Shown here piece by piece: positions 44,874 to 54,757 of a stretch of 64,000 bases of DNA. Source of the DNA: Hyphomicrobium sp. (GTDB taxonomy: Bacteria > Pseudomonadota > Alphaproteobacteria > Rhizobiales > Hyphomicrobiaceae); NCBI GenBank assembly GCA_022844105.1, contig JALHMJ010000014.1, positions 1-64,000 of the forward strand. The letters are read 5' to 3'. The stretch's first letter is position 1; each line of letters opens with the position of its first letter. The notes under the pieces were generated by a model. The model saw only the letters and a list, made by a program, of their open reading frames with translations. It did no database searches and was not told the DNA's origin. The translations under genes and the position numbers were made by a program.

Positions 44874-46043
44874 TCAGTGTCGAAGCGAGGCCTGGACCAC
44901 GCGGTAGGCCCAATCGAGCCACGGCAGAAGCGCTGTGACGTCGGCGGCGTCGACCGTCGGCCCGGTCCAGATTCTGAGACCCGGCGGCGCATAGCGGTGT
45001 CCCGCGATGTCAAAAGCAGCGCCCTCGGCTTCGAGGCAAGCCGCCATGGCGGCCACGAAACGGCGCTGAGCCTGATCGTCAAGCTGGCTGAATGCCGGAG
45101 CGGCGATCGAAATGGCGACCGAGGTCAGAGAGCGGGTCGCCGGATCGGCAACCGGATCGGCGGCCCAATTGGACGCCGCCAGCCAATTCCAAGCAATGGA
45201 TGCGTTGTGCCGGGCGCGCGCGCGCAAGCCGGCGTCCGCGCCAGAGGCTTCGGCCCAGGCCACGGCTCGGCGGCAATCTTCAACGCAGAGCATCGATGGC
45301 GTATTGATCGTCTGACCGTTGAAAAGGGCTTCGTCGATGTCGCCCTCTTTTGCGAATCGGAAAAGTTTAGGGATCGGCCAATGCGGCGTATAGGTGACGG
45401 CGCGTTCGACCGCGCGCGGCGACAGGATCAACACGCCGTGGGCGGCTTCGCCTCCAAGACACTTTTGCCAGGAGAACGTCGTCACATCGAGTTTTGACCA
45501 GTCCATGGGCTGGGCAAATACGGCTGACGTGGCATCGCAAAAGGCTAGTCCCTGGCGATCTTTTGGAATCCAATCGAAATTCGGTACGCGGACACCAGAG
45601 GTGGTGCCGTTGGCCGTAAATATGATGTCGCGCGCGACGCCGGCTCGGGTGAGGTCCGGCAGATGGCCAAATGTTGCGTCATGGATGACGGCATCGCGAA
45701 GTTTCAATTCGTCGATGACGTCGCGGACCCAGAGATGGCCAAAAACATCCCATGCAAAGACGTCAATGCCGCGCGCGCCGAGCAACGACCATAGTGCCAT
45801 TTCGAATGCGCCGGTGTCGGAGCCCGGCACGATGGCCAGCCGATAATCGCGCGGCAGCTGCAGCAGTCGCGTCAAAGCTGCAATAAGATCAGCCAATGCG
45901 GCGCGTCCGTCGGCCGAGCGGTGCGAGCGGCCGAGCAATGTTCCGTCCAGCCAGGCCGGGGACCATCCCGGCGGCTTGGCGCATGGACCGCTCGAGAAGA
46001 ACGGACGCACAGGCTTGATCGGCGGTTTGGCGATGCCGGACAT
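44874..46043 (-). CDS. serC: Phosphoserine transaminase
   Basis: A 389-residue class V aminotransferase-fold protein beginning MSGIAKPPIKPVRPFFSSGP, the SerC-type opening (KPxxKPxxPxFSSGPCAKPPGWS) of alphaproteobacteria. The PLP lysine is in SWQKCLGGEAAHG near residue 200. SerC converts 3-phosphohydroxypyruvate to phosphoserine in serine synthesis. The longer frame to 46199 reads through a non-conserved stretch, so ATG 46043 is used. SerA, which often follows serC in this group, is not next to it here. Confidence 0.92.
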   Translation of the reverse strand: MSGIAKPPIKPVRPFFSSGPCAKPPGWSPAWLDGTLLGRSHRSADGRAALADLIAALTRLLQLPRDYRLAIVPGSDTGAFEMALWSLLGARGIDVFAWDVFGHLWVRDVIDELKLRDAVIHDATFGHLPDLTRAGVARDIIFTANGTTSGVRVPNFDWIPKDRQGLAFCDATSAVFAQPMDWSKLDVTTFSWQKCLGGEAAHGVLILSPRAVERAVTYTPHWPIPKLFRFAKEGDIDEALFNGQTINTPSMLCVEDCRRAVAWAEASGADAGLRARARHNASIAWNWLAASNWAADPVADPATRSLTSVAISIAAPAFSQLDDQAQRRFVAAMAACLEAEGAAFDIAGHRYAPPGLRIWTGPTVDAADVTALLPWLDWAYRVVQASLRH

Positions 46044-46151
46044 GTTGGACAGCGTTGTTTTGAGTTGTAATTGAGTTCTACTGGTCAAACCCGCAGCGGT
46101 GGCGCGCAGACTGGCGCGGACGCACGCCTCCGTCAACACCGTGCGAGCGCA

Positions 46152-46183
46152 TGAAAAAGACGGCTTCCGCCGGAAGCCGCCTT
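46152..46183 (-). terminator. Intrinsic terminator after the OMP gene at 46209
   Basis: Read on the minus strand, a GC-rich stem (CGGCTTCC with GGAAGCCG, eight base pairs or more, three-base loop) is followed by TCTTTTTC. It lies 26 bases downstream of the stop codon at 46209. Confidence 0.8.
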
Positions 46184-46208
46184 TCATATGTGAGGTCAAT
46201 GCCGGATG

Positions 46209-47105
46209 TCAGTTGAGGTCGAGACGGATACCCGTGCGCAGCTGATGCTGGCCGACGTCCTTAATCTCGATGCGGCTGTTGCCGGACAGCACGTCGCTGT
46301 TCACGGTCAAACCGCCGTTCTGCCACATGTAGCGATAGCCGGTGTCCCACTTGATGCTCTCGGTCAACTGAACCGCGACGCCGGCCATCAAGGCTCCCGC
46401 AACATCCCACGACTTCTTCGTCGTCGTGCCTTCGGAGATGGTGGACGTATTGGGCAAGATGTTATCGCCGCAGTTGCGCGTTGGATCTGTGTTGTTTGAG
46501 AGGCTTGAGCATTCAGCAAACTCCGACGCCGTGCGCGTCAGCTGCCGGTAGGTGACGCCGACACCGGCGCCAATGTAAGGCGTGAACCGGGTGCTGTTGC
46601 GGAAGTCGTAGTAGAAATTGAGCATGCCGATATCCTGCTCGAAGTCGACCTTCTCCTGCCGCTGCACGGCATAGGTGACGGTGTCGAACGACCCCGGCGC
46701 AACGATAGCCGTCAGCACTTGATCGTAGTCCTGATCGCCTGGGCCGATCTCGGCGCGCGTCGAAAGTTCGACGGCAATTTCCGCGCGGATGGATGGGGTG
46801 ATGTAGCGACCGGCGCCGATGCTGCCGAATTCGATGGGTTCGACGTCATCAGTATCGCGGGAGGTCATGGGTGTGTCGAGTTCATCGAGGTCGCCGTTGG
46901 CCATCCACGAGGCGCCCGTATCGAAACGGACGTAATACTCAGCGTCATAGACGGGGATCGGGGCCGGTGCGGGAACCGGCACGGCAGCGGCGTATGGATC
47001 TCTGACGCCGGTGTAGATCACATCGCCACCGGCGACAGCGGGGGTGACCGCAGCCATGGCAATTAAGGCCGCAATTATCAGGCGCGCACGATTGGTCTGC
47101 ATCAT
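46209..47105 (-). CDS. Outer membrane beta-barrel protein (298 aa)
   Basis: The protein has a signal peptide (MMQTNRARLIIAALIAMAAV ... cleavage after AVAG near 26) and a barrel-type body with strand repeats: YYVRFDTGASW, FGSIGAGRYITPSIRAEIAVEL, LNFYYDFRNSTRFTPYIGAGVGVTY and WDVAGALMAGVAVQL. This is the common OmpA/Omp25-like opacity porin type of alphaproteobacteria. A GAGGGG precedes the ATG at 47105. Its sequence pattern is paralogous to the gene at 47415-48218 (FYYDFR...TPYIGAGVGVTY versus LYYDFNRGGRFSPYVGVGLGVTY). Confidence 0.85.
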   Translation of the reverse strand: MMQTNRARLIIAALIAMAAVTPAVAGGDVIYTGVRDPYAAAVPVPAPAPIPVYDAEYYVRFDTGASWMANGDLDELDTPMTSRDTDDVEPIEFGSIGAGRYITPSIRAEIAVELSTRAEIGPGDQDYDQVLTAIVAPGSFDTVTYAVQRQEKVDFEQDIGMLNFYYDFRNSTRFTPYIGAGVGVTYRQLTRTASEFAECSSLSNNTDPTRNCGDNILPNTSTISEGTTTKKSWDVAGALMAGVAVQLTESIKWDTGYRYMWQNGGLTVNSDVLSGNSRIEIKDVGQHQLRTGIRLDLN

Positions 47106-47320
47106 CTTCGTCCCCTCAACGGAAACGCGGGGCAACCGCGCTCCGGCTAACCGGTCCTGCCGGCGGGGACGTCGAAACCGATTGGATCTCCGGCCACTCT
47201 CAAGACATCCAGGGCCTGCAGCCGGAACAAGGGGGCTGCCGCCAGACGCACACAGGAACCCGGACAACGCATCTCTCAAATGACCCGATGATCGGTCGCC
47301 GAACTGGCCCCGTCGGGTCA

Positions 47321-47347
47321 ATCCGGGCTCTTTGCAAAAGCCCGGAT
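47321..47347. terminator. Perfect inverted repeat between two OMP genes
   Basis: ATCCGGGCT at 47321-47329 and AGCCCGGAT at 47339-47347 pair perfectly over nine bases; the loop contains TTTGCAAA. Rightward it is followed by a pyrimidine-rich TCTTTCTTCTT. It sits about 70 bases past the stop of the 47415 gene, so it is probably the end of that transcript; the T-tract faces the opposite way, so direction is uncertain. Confidence 0.45.
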
Positions 47348-47414
47348 CTTTCTTCTTCGTCTCACGGGCGAAGCCGAGACCCCGCCCAATTCAAACAACG
47401 CGAGCCGGTGCGGC

Positions 47415-48218
47415 TCAGCGGAAATCGTAGCGTAGACCGACCCGGAACTCGTGCGCGCGGATGGCTTCAACGGTCGGATCCTCGGCCACCGGCACAGTCG
47501 TGACGATCGGGCCAGTGGCGACTTCGCCGAGATAGAGGAAGCGGTAGCCGACATCGAGATAGAGGTTGCGTCCGCTGTCCACGGTGACTGGACCATCTTT
47601 CGAGCTGCCGCCGACGACCGACTGGCCGCCGCGAATTTTGGTCGTGAAGCCCGCCATGACGGCGCCCGCGACGTGCGTTTCGTCGCCTTCCTCGATCGTA
47701 CCGGTACAGCCGCAGGTGCTGGTGGCAATGCCGGTGGTCGTCTGATTGTAGGTGACGCCGAGACCGACGCCGACATAGGGCGAGAAGCGGCCACCGCGAT
47801 TGAAATCGTAATAAAGGTTGAACAGCACCACATCGCTTTCGATGCCAAAGCTGCGCTCGCCATCGAGGGCGGCATAGTGGTCAAGAAGCGTGCCGCTGGC
47901 GTCGGCTTCAAAGCGATGGTCGTAGGTGACGTCGCCGCGGATGGTGGGCGTGAAGTAGTAGCCAATCCCGCCGCCCAGCGTCCACGTGCTTTCGATTTCC
48001 TCGTCGACAAGATCGTAAATGCCGATTTCGGTCATGTCCGGATCGTCATGCACCGCATAGCCGCCGTCGATGCGCGCATACCACGACGGCCCGGCGGAAA
48101 GCGGCGCTTCATAGCCGACGTCCTTCATGCCGTTTCCGTACAGGTCAGCCGCCCTTGCGGGCGCGGCGGCGGAGACCAGTACAGCGCAACCGATCAAAAG
48201 GGCGGCACGCGAAATCAT
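47415..48218 (-). CDS. Outer membrane beta-barrel protein (267 aa)
   Basis: A signal peptide (MISRAALLIGCAVLVSAAAP, cleavage after ARA near 23) precedes a barrel body with strands such as SWYARIDGGYAVHDD, TLGGGIGYYFTPTIRGDVTYD, VLFNLYYDFNRGGRFSPYVG and LYLDVGYRFLYLG, ending in a typical HEFRVGLRYDFR with C-terminal aromatic-x-R. It is a paralogue of the barrel gene at 46209-47105, in the same direction with about 310 bases between. Two cysteines in a CGCTGT loop are unusual for an outer-membrane barrel. Confidence 0.87.
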   Translation of the reverse strand: MISRAALLIGCAVLVSAAAPARAADLYGNGMKDVGYEAPLSAGPSWYARIDGGYAVHDDPDMTEIGIYDLVDEEIESTWTLGGGIGYYFTPTIRGDVTYDHRFEADASGTLLDHYAALDGERSFGIESDVVLFNLYYDFNRGGRFSPYVGVGLGVTYNQTTTGIATSTCGCTGTIEEGDETHVAGAVMAGFTTKIRGGQSVVGGSSKDGPVTVDSGRNLYLDVGYRFLYLGEVATGPIVTTVPVAEDPTVEAIRAHEFRVGLRYDFR

Positions 48219-48325
48219 GAGCGAATTCCCTGCTTCGACCTGACAGCGTCCACGGATGTGGAAGCGCGTGACTTGTCCTTCACCAGAGAAAATGCCGGAT
48301 AAGACTTAAGGGACACTTAATCAGC

Positions 48326-48365
48326 GGAGCAAAATGAAACGCCGCCGTCGGAGCCGACGGCGGCG
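48326..48365 (-). terminator. Intrinsic terminator after glmM
   Basis: Read on the minus strand, an 11-12 base-pair GC stem (CGCCGCCGTCGG with CCGACGGCGGCG) is followed by TTTCATTTTG. It lies about 28 bases beyond the glmM stop at 48394. Confidence 0.8.
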
Positions 48366-48393
48366 GAAAACGTAAAGCAAAGGTTAAGACCCG

Positions 48394-49746
48394 TTAGGCG
48401 GCCTGGGCCGCGATTTTCACGGCATCAACGATGTCGCCGACGACGGCGTTGACGAGTGTCTCGTCATCGCCCTCGGCCATGACCCGAATAACGGGCTCGG
48501 TTCCCGACGGCCGGATGACGATGCGACCCTTTTCTCCAAGCTTCAATTGAGCCCCTTCGATTGCCTTGCGCACGCGCTTGTCTTCGAGCGGCTTGCCGCT
48601 GGCATAGCGGACGTTCTTCAAGACTTGCGGCAACGGCGTGAAGCGAGCGCAGACTTCCGACACGGGCTTGCCCGTCGCCACCACGCAGGCGAGGACCTGC
48701 AAGGCCGAGACAAGACCGTCGCCGGTCGTCGTAAAGTCGGACAGGACGATGTGGCCGGACTGCTCGCCGCCGACGTTATAGCCGTGCTTGCGCATGTGCT
48801 CGACGACATAGCGGTCGCCGACGGGTGTGCGCACGAGGCCGAGGCCCTGCGCCTTCAGATAGCGCTCAAGGCCAAGGTTGCTCATTACGGTCGCGACAAC
48901 GCCACCCGCGGACAGCTTGCCGCGTCGGTGCCAGCTTTCGGCAATCACCGCCATGAGCTGGTCGCCATCAACGATCTGTCCCTTCTCGTCCACGATCACG
49001 ACGCGATCGGCGTCGCCATCGAGCGCAATGCCAATATCGGCCCGGAATTCCTTCACCTTCTGGACAAGAAGAGCTGGAGCAGTCGAGCCGCATTTGTCGT
49101 TGATATTGTAGCCATTCGGCTCGACACCGATTTTGATGACCTCGGCGCCCAATTCCCACAGCGCCTCGGGGGCGACCTTGTAGGCAGCGCCATTGGCGCA
49201 GTCGATCACGATGCGCAAGCCGGTCAATTTCAGGTTTTTCGGCAGCGTGCGCTTGGCGAATTCGATGTAGCGCTCCTGTGCGCTTTCGACCCGTTGCGCG
49301 CGGCCGATGTTTCCGGCGGAGGCGAGCATGGTGCGACTGTCGGCTTCAATTAAACGCTCGATCTCCAATTCCATGTCATCGGAGAGTTTGTAGCCATCCG
49401 GATCAAACAGCTTGATCCCGTTATCTTCGTATTTGTTGTGCGAGGCTGAAATCATGACGCCGATGTCGGCGCGCAACGAGCGCGTCAGCATGGCCACGGC
49501 GGGTGTCGGCATGGGACCGAGGAGGAAGACGTCAACGCCGACGGAGGTGAAGCCGGACATCAGCGCGGCTTCGAGCATATAGCCGGATAATCGCGTGTCC
49601 TTGCCGATGACGACACGATGACGGTGCGATCCCGTCTGGAACAGCTTGCCGGCAGCCATGCCCACCTTCAGCGCCACTTCGGAGGTCATGGGATGGGTGT
49701 TGGCTAGACCGCGTATGCCATCGGTGCCGAAGTAACGGCGGGTCAT
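48394..49746 (-). CDS. glmM: Phosphoglucosamine mutase
   Basis: A 450-residue enzyme beginning [16 protein letters not shown]. The phosphoserine loop [15 protein letters not shown] places the active serine at residue 102, the metal-binding DGDADR motif lies near residue 243, and the C-terminal phosphate loop RPSGTEP is near residue 410. It converts glucosamine-6-P to glucosamine-1-P on the way to UDP-GlcNAc. ATG 49746 is preferred over the longer frame. It is separated from its usual neighbours folP and ftsH by an oppositely oriented ParA-like pair. Confidence 0.97.
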   Translation of the reverse strand: MTRRYFGTDGIRGLANTHPMTSEVALKVGMAAGKLFQTGSHRHRVVIGKDTRLSGYMLEAALMSGFTSVGVDVFLLGPMPTPAVAMLTRSLRADIGVMISASHNKYEDNGIKLFDPDGYKLSDDMELEIERLIEADSRTMLASAGNIGRAQRVESAQERYIEFAKRTLPKNLKLTGLRIVIDCANGAAYKVAPEALWELGAEVIKIGVEPNGYNINDKCGSTAPALLVQKVKEFRADIGIALDGDADRVVIVDEKGQIVDGDQLMAVIAESWHRRGKLSAGGVVATVMSNLGLERYLKAQGLGLVRTPVGDRYVVEHMRKHGYNVGGEQSGHIVLSDFTTTGDGLVSALQVLACVVATGKPVSEVCARFTPLPQVLKNVRYASGKPLEDKRVRKAIEGAQLKLGEKGRIVIRPSGTEPVIRVMAEGDDETLVNAVVGDIVDAVKIAAQAA

Positions 49747-50036
49747 GATTTGCAAGCTCCCTCGTTCCGGCCTGTGTGGCCGCGTTGCTTTTACCGACAC
49801 CTGGCGGGGCACACTATAGATGGGGCCGCGTGTCTTGTCGCGCGACGGTCCGGGATCGCTGATCGAACTCTGTGCGCAATGCTTATACCGCTGCTGCTCC
49901 CGCGTATCGCGAAAGTGGCCAGCATCCTGATCCAGCGGCTGGATTTGGCGGCTGACCGGAGCATGGGAATCAGATCATAGCAATCTCTGGCGCTGCGGTA
50001 AGCGGCGGCGTGCAATGGTTGTCTATGAGGAATTCC

Positions 50037-50921
50037 ATGGCTCATTTCCTGTCCGTCGCCAATCGCAAGGGTGGGGTCGGCAAGTCGACGACGGCGGTCA
50101 TGCTGGCGCACGCGTTTGCGGCCTGGGGTGGAAAGCGCGTGCTGGTCATGGATCTCGACAGCCAGTGCAACGCGTCACTGATCCTGATGGGCGGCGAAGC
50201 CTGGTCGGCAGCGCGCAAAAAGGGGCTGACCATCTCGGACTATTTCTTCGACCTGTTCGACGAGACCTATCCCGAACCACGGGATTTTCTGGCGCACAAT
50301 GTCGGCGATGTCCGGCAGGCGTCGGGTAAGCCGCTGGCCATTTCCCTGCTGCCCGGCTCGCTGATGCTGGAGGACGTACAAGGTGAACTCTATGTCAAAG
50401 AGGCGCATCAATCGAAAGACCCCGATGTCGTCGCGCAGCGGGTGCGCGGGCGGCTGGAGCGGCTGTTACGGCGGTTTGAGCAAAGCTATGACGTCGTCAT
50501 TCTGGATTGTCCGCCTGGCCTCTCGTTTGCAGCCCTGGCGGCGCTGAAAATTGCCGACCGGGTCATTGTACCGTTCCGGCCTGATTACGTGTCGCAACTC
50601 GCCGTCGACCGGATCGCGCTGCTCATCGAAGAAATGAGAAGTGAAGCGGATCTGGCCGGGCTGCCGCTTTCGGAGCGACGCTATGCGTGCCTGGCCAACG
50701 GCGTGCGCCCAACCGGCAAGGACCGCCTGCTGATCGAGGAAATCGGACTGCTGCATCCAATGCTCGGAACGCAGATCCCTCATTCAGACGCCATCGCCAA
50801 TGCCTTCGACTGGGAAGCGCAGAGCAAAACGATCGAAGAAAAATACGGTGCCGGTGCGGGGCCGCTCAAGGCGCTCTATGATGAAGTCGCGCAGGGCTTC
50901 TTAATGCAACGCGCGGCTTGA
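50037..50921 (+). CDS. ParA/MinD-like ATPase (orphan)
   Basis: A 294-residue ParA-family ATPase with the deviant Walker A (RKGGVGKST, residues about 10-18), a DLDSQCN switch I Walker A' region and Walker B LDCPPGLS near residue 155. ATG 50037 is chosen because an AGGA lies eight bases ahead; ATG 50025 is an alternative. No parB or parS site is nearby, so it is likely an orphan that positions some other cargo. The next gene follows after 11 bases and is presumably its partner. Confidence 0.88.
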   Translation: MAHFLSVANRKGGVGKSTTAVMLAHAFAAWGGKRVLVMDLDSQCNASLILMGGEAWSAARKKGLTISDYFFDLFDETYPEPRDFLAHNVGDVRQASGKPLAISLLPGSLMLEDVQGELYVKEAHQSKDPDVVAQRVRGRLERLLRRFEQSYDVVILDCPPGLSFAALAALKIADRVIVPFRPDYVSQLAVDRIALLIEEMRSEADLAGLPLSERRYACLANGVRPTGKDRLLIEEIGLLHPMLGTQIPHSDAIANAFDWEAQSKTIEEKYGAGAGPLKALYDEVAQGFLMQRAA

Positions 50922-50932
50922 GGACGATCAGG

Positions 50933-51409
50933 ATGGGCAAGGCAACTCGATCCCTTTCCGGAGCGAGCCAGAAGAAGTACTTCCGCGAACTGTTTCACTC
51001 AGCCGATGGCGTGTCGGCGGAGAGTGCTGGGGTCCTGGGCGACATCTGCGAGCGTGAAATCTCGCAGGTGCGTGTCCGACTGCCGATCCCGGAACGAGGG
51101 CGGAAGAGCCGAGCCGCCACAACCAAGGCTGCCGATCCGGTCGCGGCGGCGGCGTCTGCCGCTTCGGACAGCACCCAACCTGGTTTCGACCCATTCGCCT
51201 TCAGCGTCGTCGTTGTGGTCACCAAGGAGGGCCGCGAGGGCCTCGCTCGCAAGCTCGAGGCGATCGCGTCGGCTGATGACCTGCGCCAACTCGCCAAGGC
51301 GCAGCATGTCGCCCTGCCCGATGGCAGTCTGACAATCGATGGTCTACGCGCCGCCATCATCGAGGGCGCCTTGCAGCGCGTTGCCAATCGCAAGGCGGCC
51401 GCAAGCTAG
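50933..51409 (+). CDS. ParA-associated hypothetical protein (158 aa)
   Basis: The protein starts MGKATRSLSGASQKKYFREL, with a GAGGACGATCAGG ahead of the ATG. An Ala-rich, low-complexity middle follows and a C-terminal helical segment (LARKLEAIASADDLRQLAK). A basic N-terminus followed by an Ala-rich linker is the kind of arrangement seen in ParA-interacting adaptor proteins; that is inference. I recognise no domain. It converges with folP, the two genes sharing their four-base stop region CTAG. Confidence 0.65.
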   Translation: MGKATRSLSGASQKKYFRELFHSADGVSAESAGVLGDICEREISQVRVRLPIPERGRKSRAATTKAADPVAAAASAASDSTQPGFDPFAFSVVVVVTKEGREGLARKLEAIASADDLRQLAKAQHVALPDGSLTIDGLRAAIIEGALQRVANRKAAAS

Positions 51410-52521
51410 CCCAGACCCGTCTCGGTGCCGCGCATAACGGCTTGCCATACGCGCACGGCCTGGACTGTGTCGGCGACGTCATGCACCCGCACGATCTGCA
51501 CGCCTTGCGCAATTGCGCAGAGGGCGGCGGCAATGGAGCCCGGCACGCGCTGTTTCGCATCCTCCACGTTGCACAGCTGCCCAATCAGCTTCTTGCGCGA
51601 GGCGCCGAGCAAAACCGGTACGCCAAGGCCATGATAAAGGCTCATCGCCTGCAGGACGGCAACATTGTGCTGGAGGTGTTTGCCGAACCCGATGCCGGGA
51701 TCGACGACGATCCTGTCGCGCGCGATGCCGGCTTCCTCGCAGGCTGCAATGCGGCCGGCAAGAAAGTCGAACACATCGAGGACGACGTCGCGGTATTGCG
51801 GGTTGACGTTCATCGTCTTGGGGTCGCCTTGCGCGTGCATCAGCATGATCGGCTTGCCGGTTTCGGCGGCCGCGGCGAGTGCGTCGGGATCATGCGTCAG
51901 GGCGGAGACGTCGTTGAGGATGTCAGCGCCGGCTGCAGCGGCCCGATGCATGACATCGGCCTTGCGGGTGTCGATGGAAATCCTGGCGGACGTTCGCGCC
52001 CGCAAGCCCTCCAGAACAGGCATGACGCGGTGCAGCTCCTCGTCGAGGGGGACAGCGTCCGATCCCGGGCGGGTGCTTTCGCCGCCGATGTCGAGGATAT
52101 CGGCGCCTTCATCGACCAGCCGCAACCCGTGATCGATGGCTGATTGAACGCTGGCGAAGCGGCCGCCGTCGGAAAAACTGTCGGGTGTGACGTTGACGAT
52201 GCCCATGATGCGCGGGCGGTCCATCGACAAGCCGGCGAAATCCGGCCGTTGCTCCACGAGATTGTCGAACGTCTGCCACATCTGTTCGCCGTGGAACGGG
52301 GGGTGATACCAGTCCTGATTGGCAAACCCGAACGTGCCCTCGGCCGGGATGAGCTGCACGCGTTTGGCGGGTTCAGCAGCGGCATCGATGAGTTCGACGT
52401 CGGCGAAGCCGAGATCGCTGCGGCCGCAAAGTTTTTCCTGCGCGCCTGAGCGGTCGCGGTCCAGGCGGCTGCGATCGTAGGCCACCGACACGATGGGGCG
52501 GAGATAAAAGCGGCGCGTCAC
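51406..52521 (-). CDS. folP: Dihydropteroate synthase with N-terminal extension
   Basis: The C-terminal 270 residues are a standard dihydropteroate synthase TIM barrel: IMGIVNVTPDSFSDGG, DIGGESTRPGSD, SIDTRK, NDVSAL, PGIGFGKHLQHN, GASRKKLIG. It joins pterin pyrophosphate with p-aminobenzoate in folate synthesis. About 100 extra N-terminal residues (TRRFYLRPIVSV...) look like a real domain, as in some Hyphomicrobiales enzymes. I chose GTG 52521 because GGGAG lies ahead of it. In E. coli folP also lies between ftsH and glmM. Confidence 0.93.
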   Translation of the reverse strand: MTRRFYLRPIVSVAYDRSRLDRDRSGAQEKLCGRSDLGFADVELIDAAAEPAKRVQLIPAEGTFGFANQDWYHPPFHGEQMWQTFDNLVEQRPDFAGLSMDRPRIMGIVNVTPDSFSDGGRFASVQSAIDHGLRLVDEGADILDIGGESTRPGSDAVPLDEELHRVMPVLEGLRARTSARISIDTRKADVMHRAAAAGADILNDVSALTHDPDALAAAAETGKPIMLMHAQGDPKTMNVNPQYRDVVLDVFDFLAGRIAACEEAGIARDRIVVDPGIGFGKHLQHNVAVLQAMSLYHGLGVPVLLGASRKKLIGQLCNVEDAKQRVPGSIAAALCAIAQGVQIVRVHDVADTVQAVRVWQAVMRGTETGLG

Positions 52522-52544
52522 GATTGTCTCCCACACAAATGCGA

Positions 52545-52572
52545 AACAGCCCCCGCAGAGGCGGGAGCTGTT
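52545..52572 (-). terminator. Hairpin after ftsH
   Basis: An imperfect inverted repeat (AACAGCTCCCGC ... GCGGGGGCTGTT, read on the minus strand) with a short TCTG-type loop is followed by TTCGCATTTG. It lies 56 bases downstream of the ftsH stop and ahead of folP, and may reduce read-through between the two. Confidence 0.5.
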
Positions 52573-52627
52573 CCTGTGTCGTGTCTTTCGCGCCTGGGAT
52601 CAAGCGCCCGGAGCGTTGTCGCCGCCA

Positions 52628-54556
52628 TCAACCCTGTGGCTGCGGAGCCATGCCGCCGGCATCGGGCTCTTCGCGCGGCTTGGAACGGCCGGCAGTCGGA
52701 ACGGCCGTTCCGGCCGACCCCTTCGAGCCGTCGTTATCGTCGCGGCGCACGATGTTTTCGCCGCGCATCAGCGTCTTGACTTCTTCACCCGATAGCGTTT
52801 CGAACTCGAGCAATCCCTTGGCCACGCGATGCAGCGCGTCGATCTTGTCGTGCAGGATCTCGCGCGCCTTCTGTTCACCAGTGGTGATGAGATTGCGGAT
52901 TTCCTGATCGATCAACTTGGCGGTGTCGTCGGACAGGTTTTTCGATTGCGTCACTGAGTGACCCAGGAAAACTTCCTGCTCGTTGCCATTGTAGCGAACG
53001 CGGCCGAGTTTATCGGACATGCCCCATTCCATAATCATCGCGCGGGCGAGCTGCGTCGCCATCTGGATGTCGCCGGTGGCGCCATTCGTCACGTTGTCGG
53101 GTCCGCCGAGGATGATTTCAGCTTCACGGCCGCCAAACAGAACGGCCAGACGCGCTTCGCACCAGGCGCGCGTGCGGCTATAGCGATCTACTTCCGGCAA
53201 GTTCATGGTGACGCCCAACGCACGTCCGCGCGGGATGATCGTCACCTTGTGCAGCGGATCGTAAGGCACCAGAAGCCCGACGATGGCGTGACCCGCTTCA
53301 TGGTAAGCCGTGTTGCGCTTTTCTTCGTCGCTCATGACCATCGAGCGGCGTTCGGCGCCCATCATCACCTTGTCCTTGGCGTCCTCGAATTCCTGCTGGG
53401 TTACGAGACGCTTGTTGCGTCGCGCGGCAAGCAGGGCCGCCTCGTTCACGAGATTTGCCAGATCGGCACCCGAAAACCCGGGGCAGCCGCGCGCAATGGT
53501 CTTGGGATCCACGTCGGGAGCGAGCGGAACCTTCTTCATGTGGACGCGCAGGATTTTTTCGCGACCCACCACATCGGGGTTGGGAACGGTGATCTGGCGG
53601 TCAAAGCGGCCGGGCCGCAACAGCGCCGGGTCGAGCACATCGGGACGGTTCGTTGCCGCAATGACGATGATGCCTTCGTTGGCTTCAAAGCCGTCCATTT
53701 CAACGAGCAACTGGTTCAGCGTCTGCTCGCGTTCATCGTTGCCGCCACCCAGACCGGCGCCGCGATGACGGCCGACGGCATCGATTTCGTCGATGAAGAT
53801 GATGCATGGTGCGTTTTTCTTCGCCTGTTCGAACATGTCGCGGACGCGCGAGGCGCCGACGCCAACGAACATTTCGACGAAGTCGGAACCGGAGATCGTG
53901 AAGAACGGAACGTTGGCTTCACCAGCTACAGCGCGGGCAATGAGCGTTTTACCTGTTCCGGGCGGGCCGACGAGGAGCGCACCGCGGGGAATGCGGCCGC
54001 CCAAGCGTTGGAACTTCTGCGGGTCGCGCAGGAATTCGACGATTTCTTCCAGATCGGATTTGGCTTCGTCGACGCCCGCGACGTCATCGAATGTGATGCG
54101 GCCCTGACGTTCGGTGAGAAGTTTGGCGCGGCTCTTGCCAAAACCCATGGCGCGACCCGAACCCGATTGCATCTGGCGCATGAAGAACACCCAGACGCCG
54201 ATCAGAAGCAGCATCGGAAACCAGTTGAGCAATACACTCATCAGCGACGGCACATCCTCATCGGATGGACGAGCCTTAAACTTGATCCCCTTTTTCTCAA
54301 GGCGTTCGACGAGCATCCGATCATCGGGTGCGTACGTCGTGAACTGCTGTCCGCCTTCGGTCAGCGCACCAAATATGCGGTTGCCCGCAATGGTTACGTC
54401 GGCGACGCGGCCGCCATCCACGGCGGCGATGAATTCGGAATACGTAATCTCGTTGCCACGGGCTTTTTGCGCCGGGCTATTGAACAGATTGAAGAGCGCC
54501 GCGAGCAGCACGAGTACGGCTACCCAGATCGCAAGCTTCTGAAAGTTGGGGTTCAT
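52628..54556 (-). CDS. ftsH: ATP-dependent zinc metalloprotease FtsH
   Basis: A 642-residue inner-membrane AAA+ protease. An N-terminal membrane segment (residues 8-25), a periplasmic loop and a second membrane segment (about 108-125, [17 protein letters not shown]) precede the AAA+ domain: Walker A GPPGTGKT near 197-204, Walker B IIFIDEID near 252 and SRH near 305. The zinc-protease motif HEAGH is at about residue 419. It degrades unfolded and unstable membrane and cytoplasmic proteins. The C-terminal tail is acidic and Gly-rich. tilS lies upstream in the same direction. Confidence 0.98.
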   Translation of the reverse strand: MNPNFQKLAIWVAVLVLLAALFNLFNSPAQKARGNEITYSEFIAAVDGGRVADVTIAGNRIFGALTEGGQQFTTYAPDDRMLVERLEKKGIKFKARPSDEDVPSLMSVLLNWFPMLLLIGVWVFFMRQMQSGSGRAMGFGKSRAKLLTERQGRITFDDVAGVDEAKSDLEEIVEFLRDPQKFQRLGGRIPRGALLVGPPGTGKTLIARAVAGEANVPFFTISGSDFVEMFVGVGASRVRDMFEQAKKNAPCIIFIDEIDAVGRHRGAGLGGGNDEREQTLNQLLVEMDGFEANEGIIVIAATNRPDVLDPALLRPGRFDRQITVPNPDVVGREKILRVHMKKVPLAPDVDPKTIARGCPGFSGADLANLVNEAALLAARRNKRLVTQQEFEDAKDKVMMGAERRSMVMSDEEKRNTAYHEAGHAIVGLLVPYDPLHKVTIIPRGRALGVTMNLPEVDRYSRTRAWCEARLAVLFGGREAEIILGGPDNVTNGATGDIQMATQLARAMIMEWGMSDKLGRVRYNGNEQEVFLGHSVTQSKNLSDDTAKLIDQEIRNLITTGEQKAREILHDKIDALHRVAKGLLEFETLSGEEVKTLMRGENIVRRDDNDGSKGSAGTAVPTAGRSKPREEPDAGGMAPQPQG

Positions 54557-54757
54557 CGAGCGTCCTATCGGGCCACGGGTGAGGGCCGCTGGCCGTTGGT
54601 GGAGGGTCCCGGTGTCGAAACCGGCTCCCCAATCGAGTAGTTAAGATAGGGGGAGGGGCAGGTTTTGCCAAGGCTCGGCAGCATGAGGTCAAAAACCTTC
54701 CGAATGCCTTAGTTTACGGGCGCCGGCGCAATCCGATCCTCGCTTTCGCAAATATGC

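Noticed and set aside
52958-54640. Plus-strand frame of 560 codons opposite ftsH
   Set aside because: FtsH is unmistakable on the minus strand; the antisense frame shows no protein-like features.
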